A stretch of DNA of 64,000 nucleotides, taken from assembly GCF_910592395.1 (NCBI RefSeq), contig NC_088309.1, positions 9,986,501-10,050,500 of the forward strand, in the 5' to 3' direction. Positions 38,056 through 49,814 of this stretch are shown in pieces (the first letter of the stretch is position 1; every line of letters begins with the position of its first letter). The position numbers and the translations under genes are program-made. Origin of the DNA: Lineus longissimus (lineage: Eukaryota > Nemertea > Pilidiophora > Heteronemertea > Lineidae). Below the pieces are notes generated by a model that was not told the DNA's origin, searched no databases, and was given only the letters and a program-made list of their open reading frames with translations.

Positions 38056-40220
38056 GTTGGCGCCAGACCATCCTCGAAAATCCAGAGTCAGTCGTATCCT
38101 CCTCCGCTCGCACACGTTACTGAGCTCGGTGGTTAGTGCCGATGGTCTGAGGTTCTGGATGGCCCCAGACACGATGGACAACAAACGTGAAGTATTAAAG
38201 GGAGTACTACGTAATGCCAATGAGGTCTAAGAGCTCCTGCTTTTTTGTGGGTTACAGAATCCTAAACAGACTTATATTTGGGGAAGGATAACCTGAAAAT
38301 TTACACGAGAAAACGGGGCAAAAATACGATCCATATTTCAATAAATCCTATAGCCCGAGATTGATTCCATGTTGATTCCGGACCATTCCGTCTGCTTTCA
38401 ATGTAAACAGGAATTTCGTGATTATTTCTACTTTTGTGTTTGTAGGAAATCGGGAAATATAGATTCAATACAGATTGAATGTTCCTATATCAAACATTTT
38501 AGCAAGAATGCCTGAATTGTGGTACATCGATTAAACGATTTGTAATGACAACACCTCGTCCAAGGTCGCAGGAATTCGACGTTACATGTGGCTATTTGAT
38601 TATGGGGTGAATTTAAATGTTTTACATGCTCAGCAGATTTCCATGAATAGAAATCAATTTACGATATCATTTTACTTCTTTCATTAATGCAGCGATTACC
38701 AGTGTTACACGTGTACTGGGGCCAAGGAATGGAAAGACATTATCGGCGATAGATTGTCCATACATTGTAAGGGTAAATTGATATTTTAGTGTCGTTCGCA
38801 TTTTCATTCAATACCCCGGCTATATTTAAAGGGGGTAAAGACCATGGGGTCTAGGATGCTCATTAATCAGCTCGTAACTTATGAGGGGCATGCATAACTG
38901 TTAATTTCTTCTTTGACAATAAAATACACCAGAATGGGTTTGCAAGGAATAATCCATATCAATGTGCTTCAAAAGAATACATCACAGCTTTCATAAAATA
39001 TTTATAAATATTTTGTATAAACTACATTTGTTCAAGGAACGGCACTTTGATTTACATTGCAATGAAAACGCTGACCACGCGGATTATTTTTTCTTACTTC
39101 ACGATTTGGAAGTGATACCTTTGTTACTAAGAACAGCCAGGGACATTTTTGCAGTAAGTTAGCTCGGTTGCTATGCCTAGCAAGCCTATAGCTAGGCCTC
39201 CAGTGCCCGTCCCAGACCTTCACTGATTTACATCAACAAAGGAACTGCTGCCGTGCTCTTCTCTGTTGACCACACCTCCGAAATTAAGAGATGCTCTTCA
39301 ATGGAGTAACCCAATTTATTGTTTTCATTCATCATTTGGAAATTCGAGATGTTGTACAAAGGCAGCTTCCGTTTCTGCTATTGCTATTGAAATGCAGCTG
39401 TATACAGCACCAATGATACATATGAAAAGCAGCTTTGTGTCTGTCCGAGAAAAAACCGTCCTGAAAAGTATCCATATTGTTGAATTCAATGCCAAACTAT
39501 GAATGACAGACTGATAAGTGCATGGTATCAATATCAGCAAGGCCATGCATTCCGTGCTTCAGGATCCGCGTGCATGTATTATACAGGTTTCAAAATTCCG
39601 AGAAATTTGTGAAACATCATGAAGATCATTTAGTGCAACACAGCTGGAGACTGAGTCCAAGTGTTTGCTAAGAAAAAATGACCTGCTTTTTTGTCCGCAT
39701 CTGATTTGTGTAAAGCAGAATTCGTCTTTTGTAACCCTTCTTCGGCCAGTTACTGATGAAGAGGCAGTGCAGTAAATGAACGCTTCACAGTGCATTCCCT
39801 GAATAGAGATTTTTTCAAACACTTGTTGCCATTTTGTCTGATCCGGCTAGATCCTAAAGAAGCTTCACTCGAGCAATGTTCTCGTAATGACAGGGACTTG
39901 ATAGGTCCGTGATAATGACCTCATTGCCCTTATCCATGATCATAGGCCTTAAACCACCTACTGACCGTGACTAAATAGCAAGAATAGGAAGACTTAGGTA
40001 AAACAATTAGCCGTTTCCCCTCTGGCTAAAAAACGACGCTTTTCAATATTTGGTGAGGGCGGACACAATGACGGCTTTGTTTAAAGTGTGATACAGGTCT
40101 AAGCCTAGCTGGCGTTACCATGCTTTGCACTGTCTATATTAAAAGTCTCCTATATGGAGAGAAGAATTAAAAGGCAATGTTTACTTATTAATTAGCTGTC
40201 TGTGTTTGTTCAGTAATTAG
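38056..40220. other. Gene-poor stretch
   Basis: No gene is recognised. The reading frames are short and without domains. Confidence 0.35.
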
Positions 40221-40714
40221 CTATATCGCCTTTGCACTTTGGCCTGAGAAAAACAAATCTGAGCACCCAGAACGAAAGAGAAAGTGTTGAGACATGTGAT
40301 AATGTCGTATCTAATGATTGTTTTGGTATATAAAGAAACAATCACGGGCCCGGAAATCAATAGGCATTGATTTCTTGATTTGCTTAGACCCCTAGCTGGA
40401 CATACAGGCCTCGGGTCTGGACGGCAACGACGCCTCTGAGGAGGGGTGAAGTGAGATTAAGTCCGGTGAAGAGTTTCGCAGGTTTAGGTTAGAGTTGGGA
40501 CGCGTTTAACACTTACGTGTAAACAAGTATGGATCTGTAGTTGTTGTAAATAATGTTGACCTTATGGTAAACGCCCTAAATCAGATCAAGGTGATTGTTT
40601 CTTTATCTACCAAAACAATCATTAGATACGACATTATCACATGTCTCAACACTTTCTCTTTCGTTCTGGGTGCTCAGATTGTTTATCTCACGCCAAAGTG
40701 CAAAGGCGATATAG
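40221..40714. repeat. Long inverted repeat (about 125-bp arms) with 245-bp spacer
   Basis: The left arm 40221-40345 and right arm 40591-40714 are reverse complements at well above 90% by eye. They span from CTATATCGCCTTTGCACTTT to GAAACAATCAC and back, with differences clustered in one short stretch. The spacer (40346-40590) is unrelated single-copy sequence. TA lies at both outer ends next to TATCGCC/GGCGATA, compatible with a TA target site. It may be a non-autonomous DNA transposon with long terminal inverted repeats or an inverted duplication. No coding sequence lies inside. Confidence 0.85.
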
Positions 40715-41682
40715 CCAACGACACACAATGACAGATGGTGGATCTGATCATATTCTATTATCGAGACGCTTGAAACCCTGGGATGATGATGATGTTGAGG
40801 ACACTTTTTGCCAAAGCATGATACGGTCATGAAACCTGGTCCTCGTACAGCCGATTGGTTCTATGGAGGCGCGAGAGCAATCGCGAGCTTTTACCTTTGT
40901 ATGGATTCCGTTGAATATTCGAAAGGTAGCCATGCCAGTAATATTCGCCGGGAGACCGCTTGCTGACTCAAGCCAGGCATGGATCTCCAACACACCCAAT
41001 GACCATGTATAACCTTTCATTAAATATCACCAGACTGGTGATAATTAAATGATTATCAATAATCTGGTTTAAGATGAGAGGGCGGTGACACTGGGGTGAC
41101 CTGTCTGAATTTTATAATGATCGAGAACGCTATTCACTGCGATGGTGTGAATATCTAATGTGAAATATTCACCCAGAAACATTGCACAAAAATTATGATT
41201 AAAGTTAATGAAAGGGAAAACTCATATCGCCGCCTTGAAGCAAACTCAAATATTCATATCACGGTTAATTTTCTGACACGTGCCTTCAGAACAAAAAGCC
41301 TCTCTAATTCCGGACAGGTTGATGACAATGTCAAATCTATGAATATAGGATAACGAATTTATTGAAAGGTTATGATCAAAATTAATTGATTATGTTGTTG
41401 AACGCCCCACCTTCACTACTCTAACATGGCGTACGTTACATTCAATCAATTTGTTCAAACTGCCGTTCAGCATCCTTTGTGTTTTATAGAAAGTGTTCAA
41501 AGTGTTCATTCTTCCGTCTGAGAATCCGTATCAAAGATGTTGAGGGTGTATATCAATTACATTTGAGACGGCGTGATACTTCGCGGTGCCTTGCAGCTGG
41601 ATCGACGAACCAAATTGTGCGACAACGAATTTAGCAGCACAAAATAAGTGATTTCTGTCGTAGTCAGCAACAATGGCTGATG

Positions 41683-41782
41683 GAATAAAGTCTAGCAAAT
41701 GCTTTTACTTCAATTTAGTACACATAGGCCAAGTGTAAATGTACATGAAGTTTTAGATAAAAGCATTTGCTAGTCTTTATTC
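41683..41782. repeat. Short inverted repeat, 27-bp arms
   Basis: GAATAAAGTCTAGCAAATGC at 41683 continues with TTTTACT, and GATAAAAGCATTTGCTAGTC followed by TTTATTC closes at 41782. The arms match in reverse complement with about two mismatches and enclose a 46-base loop. Confidence 0.75.
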
Positions 41783-43577
41783 ATATCACACAATGTGTAA
41801 CTTTCAAATTGCTTTCACAGATCCCCGTAAAAAAGCAGAAAGTCGCCCAGTCTTTTTGTTATCCATCCGATTCTCCATCCTTAAAGATCTTTCTCAACCA
41901 TTTCAAAAATGCGACACAAGTTATAAATTCAAACCGGAATAGGGTTTCGATCTCCCTTACCTAGTTTAGAGAAACAATGTCGCTCTGCATGCAGGTATCA
42001 AGTGATTCATTTTTTTAATATCCTTTGCATGTTCGCCATCTTTAATCGACTTCAGTGCTCAACGTAATAGAAAATATGGCTCAAACTAGCGTATCGTGAC
42101 TGAGGAATCGGTTTTTGATTGATGTTTTCCTGGCAGTCACCTAATGAGATTGCCACTTCAAACGATATTTGAGTAGTTGCAAACCGGATATCAAATAATA
42201 TTACCGGTAATTAAACAACTTGTTAAAGGCTTAACCCTATCGATTACAACAAGTCTATGTTCTAGTTTTAGGAAAATTCAAAGAAAACGATGCTTTATTT
42301 CGCATAACCATCTGCGATTGCTTCGTATGCCCAAGTATAAACGCAAAAAAATGATGATCTGCAATCCCAAGACCAGACTCATATTCTTTACTTTCCTTGA
42401 CGTTCAGCAACAAAGGCTTTCGCAAATTACACGAAACTGTATTTAAAGACTGTCCAAATGTCCTGCCATGTATGAATGTACACACGTCGATGTATTTGAC
42501 CACCTACCGTCCCAATTCATCATCTGTTGCAAAGTGGCAAAGTAATTTATTTCCAACTCCATGGTTCCATAAACCACATACCGTATTTTGAAAGTGGCAA
42601 CAGATTGTCAAATACCACAGCATCGCAGATGACAATATGATACCACCATAGCCTTTGAGGTATAAGTGTCCTCGCTTGTCTTCTTTTTCACCTTCCCCCA
42701 CTGCCCTGTGATTAATGTCAGATCATTCTGACAGATTGCCGAAAGGATGGGGCGGATGTGCTGAAATGTTACCCGAAGATTAGGAAGGACGCGATAATTG
42801 TGACACGGGAATTTGTTGTCACCCAGAATGACAGTATGGGTATTTGAGGGGATGATGCCAACTATTCACATAAACCAGCATCGTTGGTCACACAGACTTG
42901 CGACCCGACCTGATTCGCTGTTACATCGCTTCGTCCGTCTTATATTAGGCACGTTTAACAACGCCTGCGAACGACGAACTACGAAGGACTGTCGTATCCT
43001 AAAGTTTCTCCTGGAACTTCAAATTGACAGACCGTCTGCATGCCGATGTTCTGTCGCTGTTCATTACTTGTGGGTATTATTGGGAAGAAGAAATGAATCG
43101 GAACCATTGACACACTTTCGTTCCTCAATTATGTTATACGAGATTCTTGCCCAGCGCTCAGATACTGTGCCAAAGGTCAAGATGGTTGTCTTCCCCTTCT
43201 TAACGGTGCCATACGCGTCACCATCAGGAGCGTTCCTTGCCGCTATATTTATCACAACCCCTCAAGGCCAGGTGTCTCCTTAACGCAACATTATTGTACC
43301 ATTTCTAAAAATATTTGTAAACATTCTAAGATTATAACTGTGGAGCGTATTATAACTTTCTTTTGTCGGTTGCCATTGTGGTGGAGTGATGTCTCGGGTC
43401 CAAGATGGAGAGAGACAGGTCGTTAGGGACCAATATAGCACAGGTCGCCCTTAGTATCAGGAGCATAGCACTCATTATCACCCTTTGTCCAGTAAGAATC
43501 GACCTATGGTCAGATTTGGATGTAACGGTGTTGGTCATGGGACAGTTTCTCCTTTCCCCTGTCAATGATCTTCGGAA
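41783..43577. other. Gene-poor stretch
   Basis: No gene is recognised. The plus-strand frame at 42813-43283 is long for the region but starts from a non-ATG codon and shows no domain. Confidence 0.35.
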
Positions 43578-43825
43578 CATCATCTTCCGTGCTTAAAGAA
43601 GTTGCAGAGAGTGATATGGAACACTAACCAGGCAGCGAAGGAACCAGTATAAAGCCGGGATATGTACAATCGCATGTCTTGTCATATCATTACCTGTTAC
43701 CGCATCATCATCTTTCATACTTAAAGATGTTGCAGCCAGTAATATGGAAAGTCGACCAAGCAGCGAAGGGACGTAAAGCTGGTATATATACATGTACAAT
43801 CACATGTATCGTCATATCATTACCT
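43578..43825. repeat. Two-copy tandem duplication, period 128 bp
   Basis: Copy one (43578-43695) and copy two (43706-43825) both run from CATCATCTTNC...CTTAAAGAWGTTGCAG through GCAGCGAAGG to GTCATATCATTACCT. They differ by scattered substitutions and small indels. No gene function is visible in either copy. Confidence 0.8.
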
Positions 43826-45693
43826 AAGACTGTTATACATGTAGTATAAACGTCGATATGGTATCAAAAAGCCCAGTGTTTTTCTTTGTACACCAGAGTT
43901 TAAGTACAAATAATAGTTAATTCTACTGTATCTTACATTGATATCTATCGAATGGTACAGCTTAGATTTTACCTTTACTAGGGCTGAAAAGGTGATGCCC
44001 TTGTCTCCAACTCAAAGTATCTCGAAGAGGGTGACTACAGATCGCGTGAGGGCAGGTAATCAAGTTGATATTCCAAATCATCTTAGGATCTGTCTGCCCG
44101 TCAGAAAGTTAAGATCGTCACTCATTGTCGCCATTGTCAACATATCACAATTCCATTATCATAAACTTTAAGAACGATTGTACATTAAGTGGCATAATTT
44201 CATTCTTTCATAACAATCAAGTAATATGACCCAAATGTTTCCTTTTCTGTAGTAATTGCAGTTAAGAGGGTACCAAGAGGCTATTCGTGACATGGGGTAT
44301 AGATTCCCATGCGGGTACAGGCCTCAACAATGGGAACATCACTATCGGATCGTCTTGGGCGACACTTTGTAACATTTGGAAGCAACTTAATTCAGGCTGA
44401 CGACGTGTCTAGTCATTTCACACCTTCTGAACCATCAAACCGTCGAAAACCTGAATATCGAGCTAGGAAACCACAAAAATGCTGGTAATACAGGTTTATG
44501 ACTTGGAAACCCGCTTGTGTTTCGGTAATTTTGGACAGCAAAATAGAGAAAGAGGTGCCATCGTTTTAGCATCTTGCCTATTACATGTAGTGGAGTATAT
44601 CATGACATCGATACGTGTATTCAAGCTTGACATATTTTCGATGTCATGTAGTTATTGTTAAGTTACAAAATAGTGTTGCTGAGACACTATCGAGTTTATC
44701 GTCGGAAGTCACTGAAACATACGACTAGAGGATAAAACATTCCCAAAGACGTTTTCACTAAAATTTATAAAATAGACACCAAGAGAACCTTGTTGTCACC
44801 CCAGTGCTCTAAATAAACAGCCTTGAAGCTTCAGTGTCCTATCCAAGCTAATCCTCTTTCCATATGCATGTATCGCCATGTTTTACCATTATTCTCAAGT
44901 TCATGATATCAGATGTATGAGCATGTACACAACTGCAGTGCACAGGTAATTCATCGTTTGTTGAACTGTACGTGCGTGCTTCTACAAGTTGTGCTTGTCG
45001 GACATGATGCCCGTAGACGTTGACAAAATAGCTTAGATTTCGACCGGTAAGGCGATACCAAGGTAAGATTTGTTTAGATAGCGATTGAAAATTCCTCGAA
45101 AATGTTTTACGATGTATATGAATGTATTTTGACCGAGAGGACGCTGCGTAATCTTCATTATAGCCTAAATAGATACTTGGTATCCTATCTTATGGATACC
45201 GGTAGAGTCGAGGTTCTTTTAAGTTGATGATGTACTTTTATAACTGCTTTCTGTACAATGTGCAAGTACCCGGTATATTACTGCCCAATGATGAATCTGT
45301 CAATGAATTAAACGAAAAAATACCTCAAGGAAACTTTGCTGGTACAACGATCGGACATCACAAATTTGGCACCATCAGAATCAGGTGTGATTTCCACACG
45401 TGCTACACCATCCGCTTAGCCCTTGGCAGTTAATCGTCTATTTGGCTAAATCGCATGAAATTGCTGCGTTCCTCAGTGATATTTCACATTTCGTGTTGCA
45501 TAACAACAAGAGTGTACATAACGCTTACATCATGCCCATTCATTAGGTTATAATTAAAACGAAACGCTCCCAATCTGTGTTTGAGGGACGCACCATCGGG
45601 GAATCATCCACGCCCGAGGCTTGGATCTCAACAAGGAGACATTGAGAATAAATCCTGTGTAAGATAATGGCCAGAATCGATATACTAGTAATC
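43826..45693. other. Gene-poor stretch
   Basis: No gene is recognised. A small hairpin GGTATCC...GGATACC lies at about 45179-45201. Confidence 0.35.
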
Positions 45694-46458
45694 TTACGAT
45701 ATTAATCTACAAGATCCATACGAGAGAACCCCACGACCATGTCGTATTCTTATTCTCAGCTTCGGGAACAATGGCTGCTGCGTCACCATTGTTGTCTCGG
45801 GATACCAAGCGTGATTTGAACTTGGCCACGAGATCTCAACGCCGTCGAAGGGGTTTTCCATCATGGTTGCTTTCTCTTCGCCAATCCATGTGTAATATCC
45901 TGTTTGGATGTCTGACACTCAGGGCTACACCTCTTGTCTTCCTTGAGAGCCTTGTAGCTTTAATTGTTCTTGTATATGCGTCTAATGAGGGGGCATTAGT
46001 GGTCAAGTGGTCTGAGGTTGCAGGCAATGAAGACCGTGAAATTTGGTCGCGTGTTCCCAATGGCCATGCTGCGCGGAATGAAACGAACGTTTGAAATAGT
46101 TCTTGCAATTGTGTCAGCATCTTTTTCATATGGATTGTAGCACGACACAATGTGTTGCAACCCTAATGCCAAACTTGGTGGTATAATGGGTTGAAATAAA
46201 AGCATCCTCAACGGCACGGAAGGCCGCCGATATTTCTTTATGAGAGTCTGGTAAGGCAATTGGGGCAGCATAAAACCCCATTGTGTGGTTCTTTTGGAAT
46301 TTCTCGCATCGCAACCAAGTGTAAAACTTGTCATTTCGCCTCAAAGAAGCTGCAATCTGCATTCCATCAGCACAGCTCGGGGGTCTTAAAAGTTCACTCA
46401 ACCTGTTTTGCACCCTTTTGAGATTCTGTGCTACCAGGTCAAGATGAGTCGATAACAT
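45694..46458 (-). pseudogene. Coding-like but broken minus-strand region, unrecognised
   Basis: From 46458 down to 46126 a 110-codon frame has protein-like composition (HLDLVAQNLKRVQNRLSELL and FRAVEDAFISTHYTTKFGIR), ending in a stop. Further downstream on the same strand, at 45918-45694, another frame contains GEEKATMMENPFDGVEISWP. Overlapping frames between them suggest exons or a gene relic disrupted by stops. No family is recognised. Chance frames remain possible. Confidence 0.25.
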
Positions 46459-46604
46459 GAACCGCGGTTGCCTTTGAAGGAATTGTTGCCTAATCGAGGG
46501 ACGATACGGGATGAGGGGGAAGCATCGACAAACAATCTTGCTTGAAATCTAGCCCGTCATCAACATCAAGGTCGTGAGATGACGATGCACGGAATTTCAC
46601 AACG

Positions 46605-46990
46605 TCGAAATAAAATAAATGGGGCACCTGAGGTGCGCTAGGATAAGAAAGAGGATCAGGGAATAAAATGGAGGCCTTAGAAAAAGGGCAGGAAGTTGAT
46701 CTGCTGATATCATGGCTGTCGATCGTGACATGATAGGAATGGTAATGGCGACATGGAATCCGTGTTTGATGGATGGGATGAGAAAAAAGAAGTTCATGGT
46801 GTCGAAATGAAATGAGACGCCTGATTGTGGTGCGCAAAGGTGAGGAAGAGGACCAGGGGATAGTGGAATGAGGGGCAAAAAGAAAGGGGCAGGAAGTGGT
46901 CGATCTGCTGATATCATGGCAGCAGATCGTGACAAGATAGACATTGTAACGAGTAAAGGTGGCGATATGGAATCCATTTGTGATGGCGAG
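46605..46990. repeat. Diverged two-copy tandem repeat, period about 200 bp
   Basis: Shared ordered words are TCGAAAT(A/G)AAAT, GTGCGC, AGGATCAGGG/AGGACCAGGG, GGGGCAGGAAGT-like sequence, CTGCTGATATCATGG and GGCGA(C/T)ATGGAATCC. They start at 46605 and again at 46802. Copies have diverged by substitutions and indels, with local offsets of 197-214. Confidence 0.65.
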
Positions 46991-47553
46991 AAGGAGCCGA
47001 TATTGTCATCAATTATACAATGTCAAAGAAAGCTATGTTGGGTTACCTCAACTCGTTGGAGCAAGTTGGAGCAAAATCGAATCGTGTAAACTATACTCTT
47101 GGAAGAAGGGTCACCGACAGATCAGACAACAATGATATATGCATGTAGTTGAAGATTATACCGTGACTGATGTGACCATAAATTATTGACAGAATCGTTG
47201 ACACCATTGTTGCTATTGACTTCAGCGTCGTGAAGTTATTGGCCGGTACCCTTAAGCTGATTTAAAGACATTATGCTTATGATAACCCTCGCAGCCTACA
47301 ACTTGTAGCAGCAGGTCAACCTTTAACCATGTCTCAACCTTGTCACCTACCTTATTTGAGCGTTAAAGTACATGTACCTTTCTCTTCCAACATGAGTTAT
47401 GGGCAAATTGTAACAGGTTTACAACCACCTCGGGTTGACCATGTCAATGACTATACAATGATCTCTTGATATATTGTTTGAGGAACCATGCTATCGCTGC
47501 GTTTGATCTACGTTTGCCATAAGACTTAAAGTCCCAGACCGCCTTGATACAAT

Positions 47554-47590
47554 CAGAGTCTTTCAAATAATATTTATTTGAAAGACTCTG
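47554..47590 (+). mobile_element. Micro-element B: 37-bp CAGAGTCTTTCAAATAA palindrome with flanking direct repeat
   Basis: CAGAGTCTTTCAAATAA, a 3-base centre TAT, then the exact reverse complement TTATTTGAAAGACTCTG. ATACAA lies immediately outside on both sides with one extra base on the left (47547-47552 and 47591-47596). This is the most complete copy of the family seen at 38031 and 49782. Confidence 0.6.
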
Positions 47591-47732
47591 ATACAACACA
47601 GAAGAATAACAGTTGTCGCTATAGAAGTTGATCCAGCAATCGGTTTCAAACCTTCGGTCGAAGAGAGAGAACTTTCTTCCATCACAAATTTTCACCCTAA
47701 ATGAGTTAAAGGTCCTTGATACATGACAAATA

Positions 47733-48089
47733 TCAGATCTCGCAGTGTTTCGGGGAAAGCCCTTCTTCAAGAAGTTGTTTCCCCATCCACCATTTGATAG
47801 ATTGCTTCAAAATGATAATGTAATCTGGTAGATTTAGCATTATCGATATGTCGCTGCGATATTTCTCTCCAAAAGAGTTCATGACCCTCTCATCGACCGG
47901 GGAAGGGTGGAAACAACAGTTGTCCATCATCGAACACGCGTTAGATTCCCCAGCCGCATATCTTTTGGCAATGAAAGAAGACGTAACCCCTCTAGGTGCA
48001 GTAAATGCGTAGATTAGTTCCACTGCCCAGGGCAAACGGGGTTGGGTGTCCATTTCACCCGTTGGGATATCTGCAGGCTCCCATCCCAT
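47733..48089 (-). CDS. Unrecognised coding-like frame of 118 codons
   Basis: The minus-strand ATG frame from 48089 to 47733 is soluble and protein-like (GEMDTQPRLPWAVELIYAF and VDERVMNSFGEKYRSDISIM), ending in TAA or TAG at its left edge. A second frame (47770-47444) overlaps it and contains micro-element B. No domain or homologue is recognised. It could be part of the same minus-strand relic as 45694-46458. Confidence 0.2.
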   Translation of the reverse strand: MGWEPADIPTGEMDTQPRLPWAVELIYAFTAPRGVTSSFIAKRYAAGESNACSMMDNCCFHPSPVDERVMNSFGEKYRSDISIMLNLPDYIIILKQSIKWWMGKQLLEEGLSPKHCEI

Positions 48090-49781
48090 CCGGGTGACGT
48101 GCCCGCCGGCTTTGCGTTGAAGCCGGACAAACGAACAGAAGTTTCCGCTCGGACCTCCGGCTCTCTTTGGCGTTCAACAGAAGCAAGACCAGCAATTATA
48201 CCACCGTGTCTTATGGATCCTAATTGGATTCTCTGGTCAATTTATCAGTGACAACATTTTGATGGTTGTGAAAGCGATTGTGTGTCCCTGCTGGAAGGCA
48301 CTCTGACGGCGCATCCTCGTTTCGTGATATTCTTTTGAAGTGCCGACAAGGGTTGTACTGTTTGTGTATGGATCAGAGAATTTCATTGATATGTATTGAG
48401 GTTCTGACAGTCCATAAAATATGTATTGACGGTTGGTTCGCCTATAAATTTATTATAAAACCCAATTATAAGGTCAATGATCGTAAAAAGAAAGAAGCAC
48501 TTACCACGACTCTCAAGATCAAGCAATACTTGCTGCACAGATAAAATAAACTGTCTTAAAATGCCTGAATATTATCCGCTTCTCGTTCCAAGTAAAATGT
48601 CCAACTGTTAAGCAAAAATGAACGGAAGAACAAGGTACAATATCCATAAATCAACCAATACAGACCGCAAATGGCGAAAGCTACTGGATGGAACCACCAA
48701 CACGGAAGCCGCCGACACCATTGTTACATGACAGGCCATGTGATGTCACCTGACGAGCCTCGCCCATTGAACCAGTCACGACTACCATTTGAAACCACGA
48801 CCCCTACACAAACACGGCCTTGGAATATCAAAAGTTCCTTCCTTATTCGCTTGGATTGGTTTAATGAAGTTTTTTGTTGGCGTTTATGCATTTCTGATGA
48901 GCGCATGCATTTCGGTACTCGACCAGATGTAAAGGCATCTCGAAGCCATTGTTACCTCGCATGAAGTGGCTTGAACTCAAAGTTCCGCGAGGCTAGAAGT
49001 GCCGAGCTCTGTCCCTGGAAGTTCTTCCAGTTATAATCACATTGTTGATAAGGACTTCCTGCGTGCCAGCATCTTTTGAGTGACTTGTATACATATGCAT
49101 ACCTATTATGGGCACCTTATTATCAAAGCTTTCTACGCAAGTTAACAATGCAATCTGATTTAGAGTTGTCATTTTCTTAGGCCAATTTGATGATGATGGT
49201 AGTAAAATTGATGCAAGTCTAGCTTTTTTAAACACTTGAAATCACAATGAACTATATTCTGCTACTTTAAACCATTTTGAATTACTGAACATTCGCCTTT
49301 TAATTAGACTGCCTCAAGGATTCGGAAACCGCCGGTGGCTAAGCCCGAGGCGTCAACTTCCCCGGGAATAAATTGATGTTATCTTTTGTATATCTGAGTT
49401 GAAAGTCCTAGATAATAATTCTGATTGCAGATATTTGAAAACCTTTTTTCGAAAAGGTATTCGCGCTTGACGTCAATCATTCTTCTGTATTAAACTTATC
49501 ACAAATGCCTCCAGCAGAACCGATAGGGGTTTGCTCCCGGCTGCATGTTTTCCCGGACCACTTTTTTCAGAAAATCCTCGTTACCTCTATCTGATATTGG
49601 AAAAAGGCTACTAAGGCTGAAAAGGATGCTGCCGAAGGCGAATGGCGATAACATCCCGTGGCGTGCACCCAGGGCATCCAACATCAACAAGAACTTTTGG
49701 GGAAGTAGATTTTTATCAAAACTTCCTCGGGAAATAATTCAAGTCAACAACGCTTTCAAACATTTATGTTCCACTTATAAC
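48090..49781. other. Gene-poor stretch
   Basis: No gene is recognised. A small hairpin CCTTTT/AAAAGG lies at about 49442-49457. Confidence 0.35.
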
Positions 49782-49814
49782 CAGAGTCTTTCAAATAAAT
49801 TTATTATAAATCTG
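49782..49814 (+). mobile_element. Micro-element C: 33-bp CAGAGTCTTTCAAATAA unit with flanking direct repeat
   Basis: The left end is identical to elements A and B over CAGAGTCTTTCAAATAA. The right end is worn (TTTATTATAAATCTG) but still ends in CTG. TTATAAC lies on both sides (49775-49781 and 49815-49821). Confidence 0.55.

Noticed and set aside
42813-43283. 156-codon plus-strand frame
   Set aside because: It begins at a non-ATG codon and shows no motif. The antisense strand is also partly open.
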